Source: Streptomyces sp. R44 (GTDB lineage: Bacteria; Actinomycetota; Actinomycetes; Streptomycetales; Streptomycetaceae). From it: a DNA stretch of 64,000 bases. The stretch spans positions 1,364,001-1,428,000 of the forward strand of contig NZ_CP163444.1 in NCBI RefSeq assembly GCF_041053105.1. Reading direction: 5' to 3'. Below, piece after piece: positions 43,199 to 51,347 of this stretch; within the stretch, counting starts at the first letter, position 1, and each line of letters opens with the position of its first letter. The position numbers and the translations under genes were made by a program. The notes beneath the pieces are model-generated. The model was not told where the DNA came from. It saw nothing but the letters and a program-made list of their open reading frames with translations, and did not search any database.

Positions 43199-44176
43199 TC
43201 ACGCCATCGGGGACCACTTCTCGTCGCGCACGGGCCGGGTCCGGGAGCGGAAGGTGCGGCGGTAGGTGTCCGGGGGGACGCCGACGGTGCGGTGGAAGTG
43301 GCGGCGGAGTGTCGTGGCGGTGCCCATGCCGGTGGCCTCCGCGATGGCGTCGATGCTGTCGTCGGTGGCCTCCAGGAGCTCCTGGGCGCGGCGGATCCGC
43401 TGGGTGAGCAGCCATTGCAGCGGGGTGGTGCCGGTCGCCGCCCGGAAGTGCCGTCCCAGGTGGCGCGAGCTCATCCGCGCCCGGCGCGCCAGGTCCTCCA
43501 CGGTCAGCGGCTCGCCGAGCCGTGCGACGGCCCAGGGCAGCAGCTCGGTGAGCGGGTGGTCCCGCCGGGTGGGTACGGGGGCGGTGACGAACTGGGCCTG
43601 GCCGCCGTCCCGGTGCGGGGGCACGACCAGGCGGCGGGCGGCCGTGTTGGCGATCGCCGAGCCGTGGTCGAGACGGACGAGGTGGAGGCAGAGGTCCATC
43701 GCGGCGGCCTTGCCGGCGGAGGTGAGCACGCTGCCGTCGTCCACGTAGAGGACGTCCGGATCGACCTCCACCCGGGGGTACCGCTCGGCGAGGGCCTCGG
43801 TGTGCGCCCAGTGGGTGGTGGCGCGCCGGCCGTCGAGGAGGCCGGCGGCGGCCAGGACGAACGCGCCCGTGCAGAGGGAGGCCACGCGCGCGCCCGCCTC
43901 GTGGGCGGCGCGGACCGCGTCGACCAGGTCGGCGGGTGGTTCCTCGTCGACGTCGGCCCAGCCGGGGACGATCACCGTGTCCGCGTACGGGAGCCGGTCG
44001 AGCCCCTGGTCGGGTTCCATGCGGAACCGCTCCACGCGCGCGGGGCCCGGCCCGCAGAGGGTCACGTCGTACCAGGGGACGTCCACCGCGTCCGGGGCGG
44101 TGCCGAACACCTCGTAAGCGAGGGAGAGTTCGAAGTGCAGCATGCCGTCGGTGACGGCCAGAGCCAGCGTACGCAT
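43199..44176 (-). CDS. GlxA-family regulator (DJ-1/PfpI domain plus AraC HTH)
   Basis: A 325-residue regulator. Residues 1-190 form a DJ-1/PfpI-like domain with the nucleophile-elbow cysteine in VASLCTGAFVLAAAG. Residues 220-315 are a tandem AraC-type helix-turn-helix (EDLARRARMSSRHLGRHFRA and AIAEATGMGTATTLRRHF). TACAAT (44189-44184) sits 7 bases upstream of the ATG, predicting a leaderless transcript. The adjacent exporter is a likely target. The ligand is unknown. Confidence 0.92.
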   Translation of the reverse strand: MRTLALAVTDGMLHFELSLAYEVFGTAPDAVDVPWYDVTLCGPGPARVERFRMEPDQGLDRLPYADTVIVPGWADVDEEPPADLVDAVRAAHEAGARVASLCTGAFVLAAAGLLDGRRATTHWAHTEALAERYPRVEVDPDVLYVDDGSVLTSAGKAAAMDLCLHLVRLDHGSAIANTAARRLVVPPHRDGGQAQFVTAPVPTRRDHPLTELLPWAVARLGEPLTVEDLARRARMSSRHLGRHFRAATGTTPLQWLLTQRIRRAQELLEATDDSIDAIAEATGMGTATTLRRHFHRTVGVPPDTYRRTFRSRTRPVRDEKWSPMA

Positions 44177-44301
44177 GTCCGTAATTGTACGGGGCATGGC
44201 GTTCCGGACACTCGCGGTCGCCGCCGACAGGCCCCAGGATGGAGGTAGTTCAACATTCGACAACCGGGCACGTGCGATGACCGGGAACGGCGGGAGAAAT
44301 C

Positions 44302-45333
44302 ATGGGATCGGATCAGCGGGTCGTGGTGTTCGGGGCCTACGGCCACACCGGGCGCTTCGTGGTGGCGGAGCTCCTCGAGCGGGGGTTCGTCCCGGTGCTG
44401 TCCGGCCGCGACGCCGACAGGCTCCGGACGCTCGCCGCGTCGCACGAAGGCCTCGACGTCCGCCCGGCGTCGGTCGACGACCCGGCCTCGCTCGACCGCG
44501 CGCTGGCCGGCGCGGCGGCCGTGATCAACTGCGCCGGGCCGTTCGCCGTGACCGGCGCCCCGGTGATCGACGCCGCCCTGCGCGCCGGAATCCCGTACGT
44601 GGACGTGGCCGCCGAGATCGAGGCCAACGCCGACACCTTCGCCCGCTTCACGGACCGGGCCCGCGCCGCCGGAACCGTCGTCCTCCCCGCGATGGCCTTC
44701 TACGGCGGCCTCGGCGACCTCCTCGCCACCACGGCCATGGGCGACTGGACGGCCGCCGACGAGGTGCACGTCGCGTACGGGCTGAACAGCTGGCACCCCA
44801 CGCCGGGCACCCTCGCGGCGGGCAAGGTCTCCCGCGAGCGGCGGAACGGCCGGCACGTCCGCTACACCGGCGGGCGCCTCGAGTACCACGACGACGCGTT
44901 CTCGGTCGTGGAGTGGCCCTTCCCCGCTCCGCTGGGCAGGCGGCCCGTGATCGGCGAGTTCACGATGGCCGACGTGGTGACCGTCCCGAGCCATCTGAAG
45001 GTGCCCGAGGTACGCACGTACATGGCGGTCGACGCGGCCCAGGACCTGTCGGCTCCGGACGCGACGGCACCGGCCGCCGTCGACGAGCGCGGCCGGTCCG
45101 CGCAGACCTTCCTCGTGGACGTCGTCGTGCGCTCCGGGGGCACGGAACGCCGGGCCGTCGCCGCCGGCCAGGACATCTACGCCGTCAGCGCACCGCTCGC
45201 GGTGGAGGCGGTCGACCGCATCCTCACCGGCCGGACCCGCACGACGGGCGTCGCCTCGGCCGGCGCGCTGTTCGACGCGCCGGACTTCCTGCGCGCGCTG
45301 TCCGGGCATCTGACCCTGGACGTGCGACGGTGA
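44302..45333 (+). CDS. Saccharopine-dehydrogenase-like NAD(P)-binding protein
   Basis: A 343-residue oxidoreductase with an N-terminal Rossmann unit (VVVFGAYGHTGRFV, residues 7-20) and the VINCAGPFAVTGAPVIDA segment typical of the saccharopine dehydrogenase/trans-acting enoyl reductase group. The C-terminal half is alpha/beta and specific to this subgroup (YGGLGDLLATTAM). The reaction is unknown. A good SD (CGGGAGAA) precedes the ATG. The pentapeptide gene converges on it with a 3-base gap, which leaves no room for a terminator. Confidence 0.87.
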   Translation: MGSDQRVVVFGAYGHTGRFVVAELLERGFVPVLSGRDADRLRTLAASHEGLDVRPASVDDPASLDRALAGAAAVINCAGPFAVTGAPVIDAALRAGIPYVDVAAEIEANADTFARFTDRARAAGTVVLPAMAFYGGLGDLLATTAMGDWTAADEVHVAYGLNSWHPTPGTLAAGKVSRERRNGRHVRYTGGRLEYHDDAFSVVEWPFPAPLGRRPVIGEFTMADVVTVPSHLKVPEVRTYMAVDAAQDLSAPDATAPAAVDERGRSAQTFLVDVVVRSGGTERRAVAAGQDIYAVSAPLAVEAVDRILTGRTRTTGVASAGALFDAPDFLRALSGHLTLDVRR

Positions 45334-45336
45334 CGA

Positions 45337-46644
45337 TCAGTCCGGGGTGGCGGCGGAGCCGGGCAGCCCGCGAGCGCCTTCGGTGCGGGCGTCGTCGAGC
45401 CTGGCCCCGGTCAGCGTGGCCCCTCTGAGGTCCGCGTCGCTGAGGTCCGCACCCGTGAGGTTCGCGCGGGTCAGGTTCGCCTGGCGGAGGTCGGCGCCGT
45501 GCAGATCGGCGCCGTGCAGGTCCGCGCGGGTCAGGTTCGCGCGGGTCAGGTTCGCGCTCTCCGCCACGGTGCCGGCGACGACCTCGGCCTGCAGGGACCT
45601 GTCGGCCGCGCTGAACCGTGCACCACGGAGATGGGCTCCGGCCAGGGACGCGTCCGTCAGATCGGCATCGGCCAGGATCGCTCCCGTCAGAGTCGATCCG
45701 CCGAGATACGCGCCGGTGAGATCCGCGTCCCAGAGCACGGCACGGGAGAGATCGGACGGCTTGACGCGCAGCGGGGCATCGTCCGTCGTGCCCAGGAACG
45801 TCCCTCGCAGGATCGCACCGCTGAGGTCCGCGCCGACCAGGTTCGTCTCCAGCACGTTCGCCTCGGACAGGTCGGCCAGGCTCAGATCGGCCTCGCCGAG
45901 GTCGACACGCAGGAGCGACGACCTGCTCAGGTTGGCCTCGGCCGCGAACGCGCTCCGCAGGTCGATTCCCGACAGGTCGGCATGGCGCAGGTCCGCGCCT
46001 TCGAGGTTGACGTACGCGAACGGGGCACGCTCGCGCGGGAACGCACCGCCCTCGGGCACCTTCGCGAGGTCCTTGACGGCCCAGCTGGTCAGGAACAGAC
46101 CCCGGAGGTCCGCCCTGCTCCAGTCGACCTGGGTGCCCCCGTCGTGGCGGGGGGCGCGGTGGGCCAGGACGTTCACCACGGCGGTCACGTCCGTCGGCGG
46201 ACGGCGATGGTCGGGCGTCTCCTGTCCTTCCGGCGGTTCCTCCGGCTCCTTCACGAATCCGGTCGCCGGGACGCTCGCATGGCGGCGCACGTACGCCGAG
46301 AGCACCTGGACGACCCTGGGCTGGTCGCGCGGCGAGTCCTGCATGATGCGTTCGAGGGCGTAGATGCCGCCGAAGCGCACGTCGAGCGACGGGGATCCGA
46401 GGTTGGTGATCGCGTCGTTGAACCGGCTCGTGAGCTGGCCCTGTTCCGTGACCCGTACTTCCCGCCAGGTGAAGAGCAGCGCCACCATCGCGGCCAGACC
46501 GGGCAGCACGGCCACCACCAGCACGGGCCACTGCGAGCGGCCGGCACGGCCCGCGCCGGAATCGCTCGCACCCCGGCGCCGGCGCCGGGCTTCGCGCCGG
46601 TCCGCGATCCGTGCCAACAGCCCGCTGCCCGTGCGTCCCCTCAC
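45337..46644 (-). CDS. Membrane-anchored pentapeptide-repeat protein
   Basis: A 435-residue protein. A basic N-terminal region of about 35 residues precedes one transmembrane helix (WPVLVVAVLPGLAAMVALLF). A linker of about 110 residues (LTSRFNDAITNLGSPSLDVR..., RFGGIYALERI) leads into a right-handed beta-helix of pentapeptide repeats (A(D/N)LxxA) covering the last 250 residues. The linker resembles a conserved pattern in other membrane-linked pentapeptide proteins. No function is known. The start is uncertain: the GTG at 46644 is preferred because codon bias falls sharply further upstream; an ATG at 46740 is the alternative. Confidence 0.82.
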   Translation of the reverse strand: MRGRTGSGLLARIADRREARRRRRGASDSGAGRAGRSQWPVLVVAVLPGLAAMVALLFTWREVRVTEQGQLTSRFNDAITNLGSPSLDVRFGGIYALERIMQDSPRDQPRVVQVLSAYVRRHASVPATGFVKEPEEPPEGQETPDHRRPPTDVTAVVNVLAHRAPRHDGGTQVDWSRADLRGLFLTSWAVKDLAKVPEGGAFPRERAPFAYVNLEGADLRHADLSGIDLRSAFAAEANLSRSSLLRVDLGEADLSLADLSEANVLETNLVGADLSGAILRGTFLGTTDDAPLRVKPSDLSRAVLWDADLTGAYLGGSTLTGAILADADLTDASLAGAHLRGARFSAADRSLQAEVVAGTVAESANLTRANLTRADLHGADLHGADLRQANLTRANLTGADLSDADLRGATLTGARLDDARTEGARGLPGSAATPD

Positions 46645-46812
46645 CCGACCATGGCAGTCGACCGACCCCGGAACGGGCCGATGCCACACCGCCGATGCAC
46701 CCGATCGACGTAGCTGCCGCCGCACGGGCCCCGGCATCATGGGTCCCGACCGGGACGGACCGAAGGGCCCGGCGCGGGGGCGGCGCGGGGGCGGCGAGAA
46801 GGGCCATGGGGC

Positions 46813-48222
46813 ATGGGGAGTCAGGGGCAGGCGGCCTGGGAGGTGCTGCTGCCGGCCGTCGGGGCTCCGGCGCGGCGGCGGGGGCGGGCGTTGCAGGAGG
46901 CGCTGCGCGAGGCGGTGCGTTCGGGGCGGCTCGCGGCCGGGACGCGCCTGCCGTCGACCCGTGAGCTCGCCGCCGACCTCGGCGTCTCGCGGGGGCTCGT
47001 CACCGAGGCGTACGAGCAGCTGACGGCCGAGGGATATCTGCGCAGCGACCGGGGCGCGGGGACCTGGGTGGGCGGTGCGGCCCGCGCGGCCGTGCCCGGG
47101 GCCCGTGACCTGGCCGCCGGGACGCCGGGCGTCCGGGTGGACTTCCGCCCGGGGACCCCCGACCTGTCGCTGTTCCCGAGGAGCGCGTGGGCGGCGGCGC
47201 AGCGGTCCGTGCTCACGCGGCTCCCCCACCCGGCGCTCGGCTACCCGGACCCGCGCGGACTCCCCGGGCTGCGCGAGGCACTGGCCGCGATGCTGGCACG
47301 GCGCCGGGGCGTGGTCGCCGATCCGGAGCGGCTCGTGGTCTGTTCGGGCGTGGCGCAGGCGTCGACGCTCCTCGGCTTCGTCCTGCGCGCGCGTGGACTG
47401 CGTCAGGTGGGGATCGAGGATCCCGGCAGCCCGGAGCACGGACGGCTGTTCGCCTCCACCGGCATGGAGACGGTGTGGCTGCCGCTCGACGAGGAGGGAC
47501 TGCGTCCGGGGCCGCTCGCCGACTCCGGGGTGCGGGCGGTGGTCGTGACGCCCTCGCACCAGTTCCCGTCCGGCATCAGCTGGTCGGCGGAGCGCCGGGC
47601 CGCGCTCCTCGACTGGGCGCGCGCGGTGGACGGATACGTCCTGGAGGACGACTACGACGGCGACTTCCGCTACGACCGAGCCCCCGTCGGCGCGCTCCAG
47701 GGCCTCGACCCCGAGCGGGTCGCCTACGCGGGCTCTGTCAGCAAGTCGCTGGCCCCGGGGCTGCGGCTGGGCTGGATGCTCGTGCCGGAGGCGCTGCTCG
47801 CCGAGGTCGTCGAACGCAAGCGGACCATGGACCTCGGCAATCCCGTACTCGACCAGGCCGTCCTCCAGGAGTTCGTGACGCGCGGCGGGTACGACCGGCA
47901 GCTGCGCCGCTGCCAGCGCGCCTACCGGGAACGGCGGGACGCGCTGCTCGCGGCGCTCGCGGAGCATCTGCCCGGCACCCGGGTGAGCGGAATCGCCGCC
48001 GGCCTGCACGTCATCGCGCGCGTACCGGGGCGGTTCGGGCCTCCCGAGCGGTTCCAGGCACGGGCGGCGGAGGCCGGGGTCGCGCTGCGGCCCCTGGAGG
48101 AGTACGGCACGGCACGGCCGGCGGACGGGGACGTACGGCTCGTCATCGGGTACGCGCACTTGGCACCTTCGGCCATCGACACCGGGATCAGGCTGGTGGC
48201 GGAGGCGTGTGGGAGGGGGTGA
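46813..48222 (+). CDS. MocR-type (GntR/aminotransferase) transcriptional regulator
   Basis: A 469-residue fusion of an N-terminal GntR winged helix (residues about 20-85; LPSTRELAADLGVSRGLVTEA) and a class-I aminotransferase-like domain. The PLP-binding lysine is in GSVSKSLAPGLRLGW, preceded by LEDDYDGDFRY and SHQFPSGISWS. Such proteins sense PLP or amines; PdxR (vitamin B6) and GabR are examples, and this sequence could be either. The next gene on this strand is phoD, after the 48.2-kb repeat tract; no transporter or aminotransferase target adjoins. Confidence 0.9.
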   Translation: MGSQGQAAWEVLLPAVGAPARRRGRALQEALREAVRSGRLAAGTRLPSTRELAADLGVSRGLVTEAYEQLTAEGYLRSDRGAGTWVGGAARAAVPGARDLAAGTPGVRVDFRPGTPDLSLFPRSAWAAAQRSVLTRLPHPALGYPDPRGLPGLREALAAMLARRRGVVADPERLVVCSGVAQASTLLGFVLRARGLRQVGIEDPGSPEHGRLFASTGMETVWLPLDEEGLRPGPLADSGVRAVVVTPSHQFPSGISWSAERRAALLDWARAVDGYVLEDDYDGDFRYDRAPVGALQGLDPERVAYAGSVSKSLAPGLRLGWMLVPEALLAEVVERKRTMDLGNPVLDQAVLQEFVTRGGYDRQLRRCQRAYRERRDALLAALAEHLPGTRVSGIAAGLHVIARVPGRFGPPERFQARAAEAGVALRPLEEYGTARPADGDVRLVIGYAHLAPSAIDTGIRLVAEACGRG

Positions 48223-48230
48223 GGCGGAGG

Positions 48231-48373
48231 CTTTGGATCCGGGATCCGGGATCCGGGATCCGGGATCCAATGTCCTGGATCCCGGATTCAAAGTCAGGAT
48301 CCAATGTCCTGGATCCCGGATCCGAGGTCCTGGATCCCGGATCCGAGGTCCTGGATCTCGGACATTGGATCCA
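48231..48373. repeat. GGATCC-rich tandem and inverted repeat tract
   Basis: Starting in GGATCC, the unit GGGATCC repeats four times (48241-48268). A 21-base unit, beginning GGATCCCGG and ending GAGGTCCT, occurs twice in tandem (48311-48331 and 48332-48352), with a partial third copy at 48353-48361. Flanking TTGGATCC and ATTGGATCC close the tract. Because GGATCC is itself a palindrome, the whole 143 bases can fold into many alternative hairpins. It lies just after the MocR gene and 149 bases before phoD. Confidence 0.85.
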
Positions 48374-48521
48374 AGCCCCAGGCCCCCAAGGACGTTCTGT
48401 TCACGCGGGGTTCGCGCGGGAGCCGCACCCGGCCGTTAGGCATGGGTCGGCGCCCCGGCCGTGCAGGCACGGGGCGGCGCACCGTCCGCGACCGGAACGA
48501 CCCGACCCCGGAGGCCTTTTC

Positions 48522-50114
48522 ATGTCCCTTCCCGTGCCCGGCTCCTCCCCTTCTCCCGCCCGGCGCAGCGTCCTGCGCGGCTCGCTGGCCGCGTCGGCGG
48601 CGCTCACCCTCGGCGGCACCGGTCTCGCCGCCCCCGCGTTCGCGCTGTCGGGCCGGCCCCGGGCCGAGTGGGGGGTGCAGGCGGGTGACGTCACGGCCTC
48701 CTCCGGTCTGGTGTGGGTGCGTGCGGACCGGCCGGCGCGGATGCTGGTGGAGACCTCGGCGACCGAGTCCTTCCGGCACGCGCGCCGCCACCTCGGGCCG
48801 CTGATCGGCGCGGACACGGACTTCACCGGCACGACCGCCCTGCGCGGCCTGCCCGCCGGCGAGCAGGTCCACTACCGGGTCACCCTCGTCGACCCGGACG
48901 ACCCGCGCCGGGCGGGAGAGCCGGTCCTCGGCACCTTCCGTACGGCCCCGGACCGGCGCCGCGACGGGGTCCGCTTCCTCTGGTCCGGCGACATCGCGGG
49001 GCAGGGCTGGGGCATCAACCCGGACATCGGGGGCTTCCGCGCGTACGAGGAGATGCGCCGGCTCGACCCGGACTTCTTCCTGTGCAGCGGCGACACGATC
49101 TACGCCGACGGGGTCATCCAGCCGAGCGTGACCCTCCCGGACGGGCGGATCTGGCGGAACGTCACGACGCCGGAGAAGTCGAAGGTCGCCGAGACCCTCG
49201 ACGAGTACCGGGGCAACTTCCGCTACAACCTCCTCGACCACAACGTCCGGGCCTTCAACGCCCAGGTCCCCTCGGTGGTGCAGTGGGACGACCACGAGGT
49301 GCGGAACAACTGGTACCCGGGCCAGATCCTGGACGACGCCCGCTACACGGAGAAGGACGTGGACGTCCTCGCGGCCCGCGCCTCGCGCGCGTTCGGCGAG
49401 TACTTCCCGGTCTCCACCCTTCACGCGCGCGGTGAGGGGCGCGAGCGGCGGATGCACCGGGTGGTGCGGTACGGGCCGCTGCTCGACGTGTTCGTGCTCG
49501 ACATGCGCTCCTACCGGAACGCCAACTCGCCCGGCCGGCAGGCCGACGACACCACCGGGATCCTCGGGGCCGAGCAGCTGGCGTGGCTCAAGCGGGAGCT
49601 GGCCGCGTCCAGGGCGGTGTGGAAGGTGCTCGCGGCGGACATGCCGATCGGTCTCGTCGTCACGGACGGCGCGACGAACTTCGAGGCGATCGCACAGGGC
49701 GACCCGGGTGCGCCGCTCGGCCGGGAGCTCCAGATCGCGGAGCTGCTGCGGTTCGTGAAGCACCGGCGGATCACCGGCACGGTGTGGCTGACGGCGGACG
49801 TCCACTACACCTCGGCGCAGCACTACGCGCCGGAGCGGGCCGCGTTCCAGGACTTCGCCCCCTTCTGGGAGTTCGTGTCCGGGCCGCTGGCGGCCGGCGG
49901 GTTCCCGGCGAACGCCCTCGACGCGACCTTCGGCCCGGAGCGGGTCTTCGTGCGGGCGCCGGAGCGGGCGAACCTGTCGCCGATGGAGAGCCCGCAGTAC
50001 TTCGGCGAGGTCGACATCGACGGCGGGAGCGGGGAGCTGACGGTACGGCTGCGGGCCGAGGGCGGGACGGTGCTGTTCAGCAAGGTCCTGCAGCCGGGGC
50101 GGGTCGGGCAGTAA
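48522..50114 (+). CDS. phoD: Tat-exported PhoD-type alkaline phosphatase/phosphodiesterase
   Basis: A 530-residue enzyme. Residues 1-42 form a twin-arginine signal (ARRSVLRGS, then an Ala-rich core). A PhoD N-terminal beta domain (about residues 45-145, EWGVQAGDVTASSGLVWVRAD) precedes the metallophosphatase domain, where SGDIAGQGWG, CSGDTIYADG, WDDHEVRNNW and TADVHYTSAQ provide the Fe/Ca ligands. A closing RVFVRAPER segment is typical. PhoD hydrolyses phosphodiesters of teichoic acid and other substrates and is normally PhoP-controlled, but no PHO box was identified. The SD is CGGAGG. Confidence 0.93.
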   Translation: MSLPVPGSSPSPARRSVLRGSLAASAALTLGGTGLAAPAFALSGRPRAEWGVQAGDVTASSGLVWVRADRPARMLVETSATESFRHARRHLGPLIGADTDFTGTTALRGLPAGEQVHYRVTLVDPDDPRRAGEPVLGTFRTAPDRRRDGVRFLWSGDIAGQGWGINPDIGGFRAYEEMRRLDPDFFLCSGDTIYADGVIQPSVTLPDGRIWRNVTTPEKSKVAETLDEYRGNFRYNLLDHNVRAFNAQVPSVVQWDDHEVRNNWYPGQILDDARYTEKDVDVLAARASRAFGEYFPVSTLHARGEGRERRMHRVVRYGPLLDVFVLDMRSYRNANSPGRQADDTTGILGAEQLAWLKRELAASRAVWKVLAADMPIGLVVTDGATNFEAIAQGDPGAPLGRELQIAELLRFVKHRRITGTVWLTADVHYTSAQHYAPERAAFQDFAPFWEFVSGPLAAGGFPANALDATFGPERVFVRAPERANLSPMESPQYFGEVDIDGGSGELTVRLRAEGGTVLFSKVLQPGRVGQ

Positions 50115-50182
50115 CCGCAGGTCAGAGGCGGTCGGAGGCGCGGTCCGGTTGATTGTCAGTGGCGGGTCCTAACGTCGTTCCC

Positions 50183-51347
50183 ATGACGCGATCCGTTCAG
50201 GCGCTCGCCTACGTCCGCCCGTCCGCGCTGGAGTCCACGGGCTCCGGCCAGCTGCTCGGCGTGGAGACGGCGGGGGGCCTGACGCCCACGGGGGCGCAGG
50301 CCCATCCGCGCTTCTTCTCGGGCTTCCTGGCCGCACCGCGGATCGCCGCCCGGGGTCTGCTGGCGGTCGCCGACGTGGCCGCGGCCCGCTACCACCAGCG
50401 GATGCGGCCCGGCTCGCTCGACCCGGTGGTGACGGGGAGCGGGGACCGGCTGCGGTTCGAGTCCTTCTCCGGCTGCGGCGGGGTGTACGCGCGCCTGGAC
50501 GTGCTCGACGAAGGACTCGGCGGTACGGAGACGGGGCACGGCACGACCCATGTCGACGTGAACGCCCCGCTGCGCGAGGCCCTGTCCCGGATGACCGGGG
50601 ACGATCCGCCGCATCTGCGGGTCGGCCCCGAGGAACTGGCCGTGACCACGCTCGCCGGCGCGGTCGTGGAGAAGAAGGTCCCGCTGCCGGACCGCTGGCT
50701 GCGGGGCTTCGCGGAGGCGCAGGTCGCCTCGGCCCGCTTCGACCTGCGGGCCGAGCTCGGCGGGCCGGAGGCCGTCCGGTTCCTGCGGTCCCTGCCGCGG
50801 GGGCGGGCCCGGGGGCGCGGCCCGCTGTGGGTCGCGCAGTCCGGCCGGGCCCTGCGCCCGACGACCCGGCCGGGCGCGGGCGCGGTGTGCCTTCCGGGGC
50901 CGGACCGGCTCGCCGCCCTGGAGCGGGTACTGCGGTACGCGACGGGGCTGCGGGTGTACGGCCCGGTGCCCGACGGGACCCTGGCCACGGCGAGCGCCTG
51001 GGAGGCGACCCTGCCGGGCATGCGGCTCACGTGGACGCTGTCGCCGGACCCCGCGCGGGGCTTCTCCGGCGAGGGCGGTGTCCTGGAGGCGCTGGCGACG
51101 GAGGAGGCGGCGCGGGACGCCGAGCCTGCCGGCGGACGGGGCGGTGGAGCTCGACGGGGAGCTGGCCGCGGTGACCTCGGGCGAACGGCGCTACCGCGTG
51201 CGCGAGTCGTCCGGGGCGCTGACCTGCACGTGCCCGTGGTGGGCGGACCACCAGGGCCGCCGGGGCCCGTGCAAGCACGCGCTCGCGGTCCGGATGGCAC
51301 GCCGGGGCGCGACGGCCACAGCGACGACCACAGCGGGGGCGTCGTGA
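50183..51347 (+). pseudogene. SWIM zinc-finger protein gene with a one-base frameshift
   Basis: The first 313 codons (from the ATG at 50183; MTRSVQALAYVRPSAL) encode a streptomycete SWIM-protein N-terminus. The C-terminal part of the same protein, including the zinc motif CTCPWWADHQGRRGPCKH, lies in the next frame (+1) and ends at TGA 51345-51347. Removing one C of the CC at 51125-51126 joins them perfectly, reading RDAELPADGAVELDG, a 387-residue protein of expected length. The C is extra, or two bases are lost. In the present sequence the first frame instead runs on into the next gene. It could be a sequencing artefact or a true lesion. Confidence 0.85.

Noticed and set aside
45337..48291. 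A 984-codon frame extending the pentapeptide-repeat gene
   Set aside because: The part upstream of about 46740 is antisense to the MocR gene and lacks coding bias on that strand.
48231..48373. CRISPR array
   Set aside because: Repeats are short, contiguous and without spacers of uniform length, and no cas genes are present.
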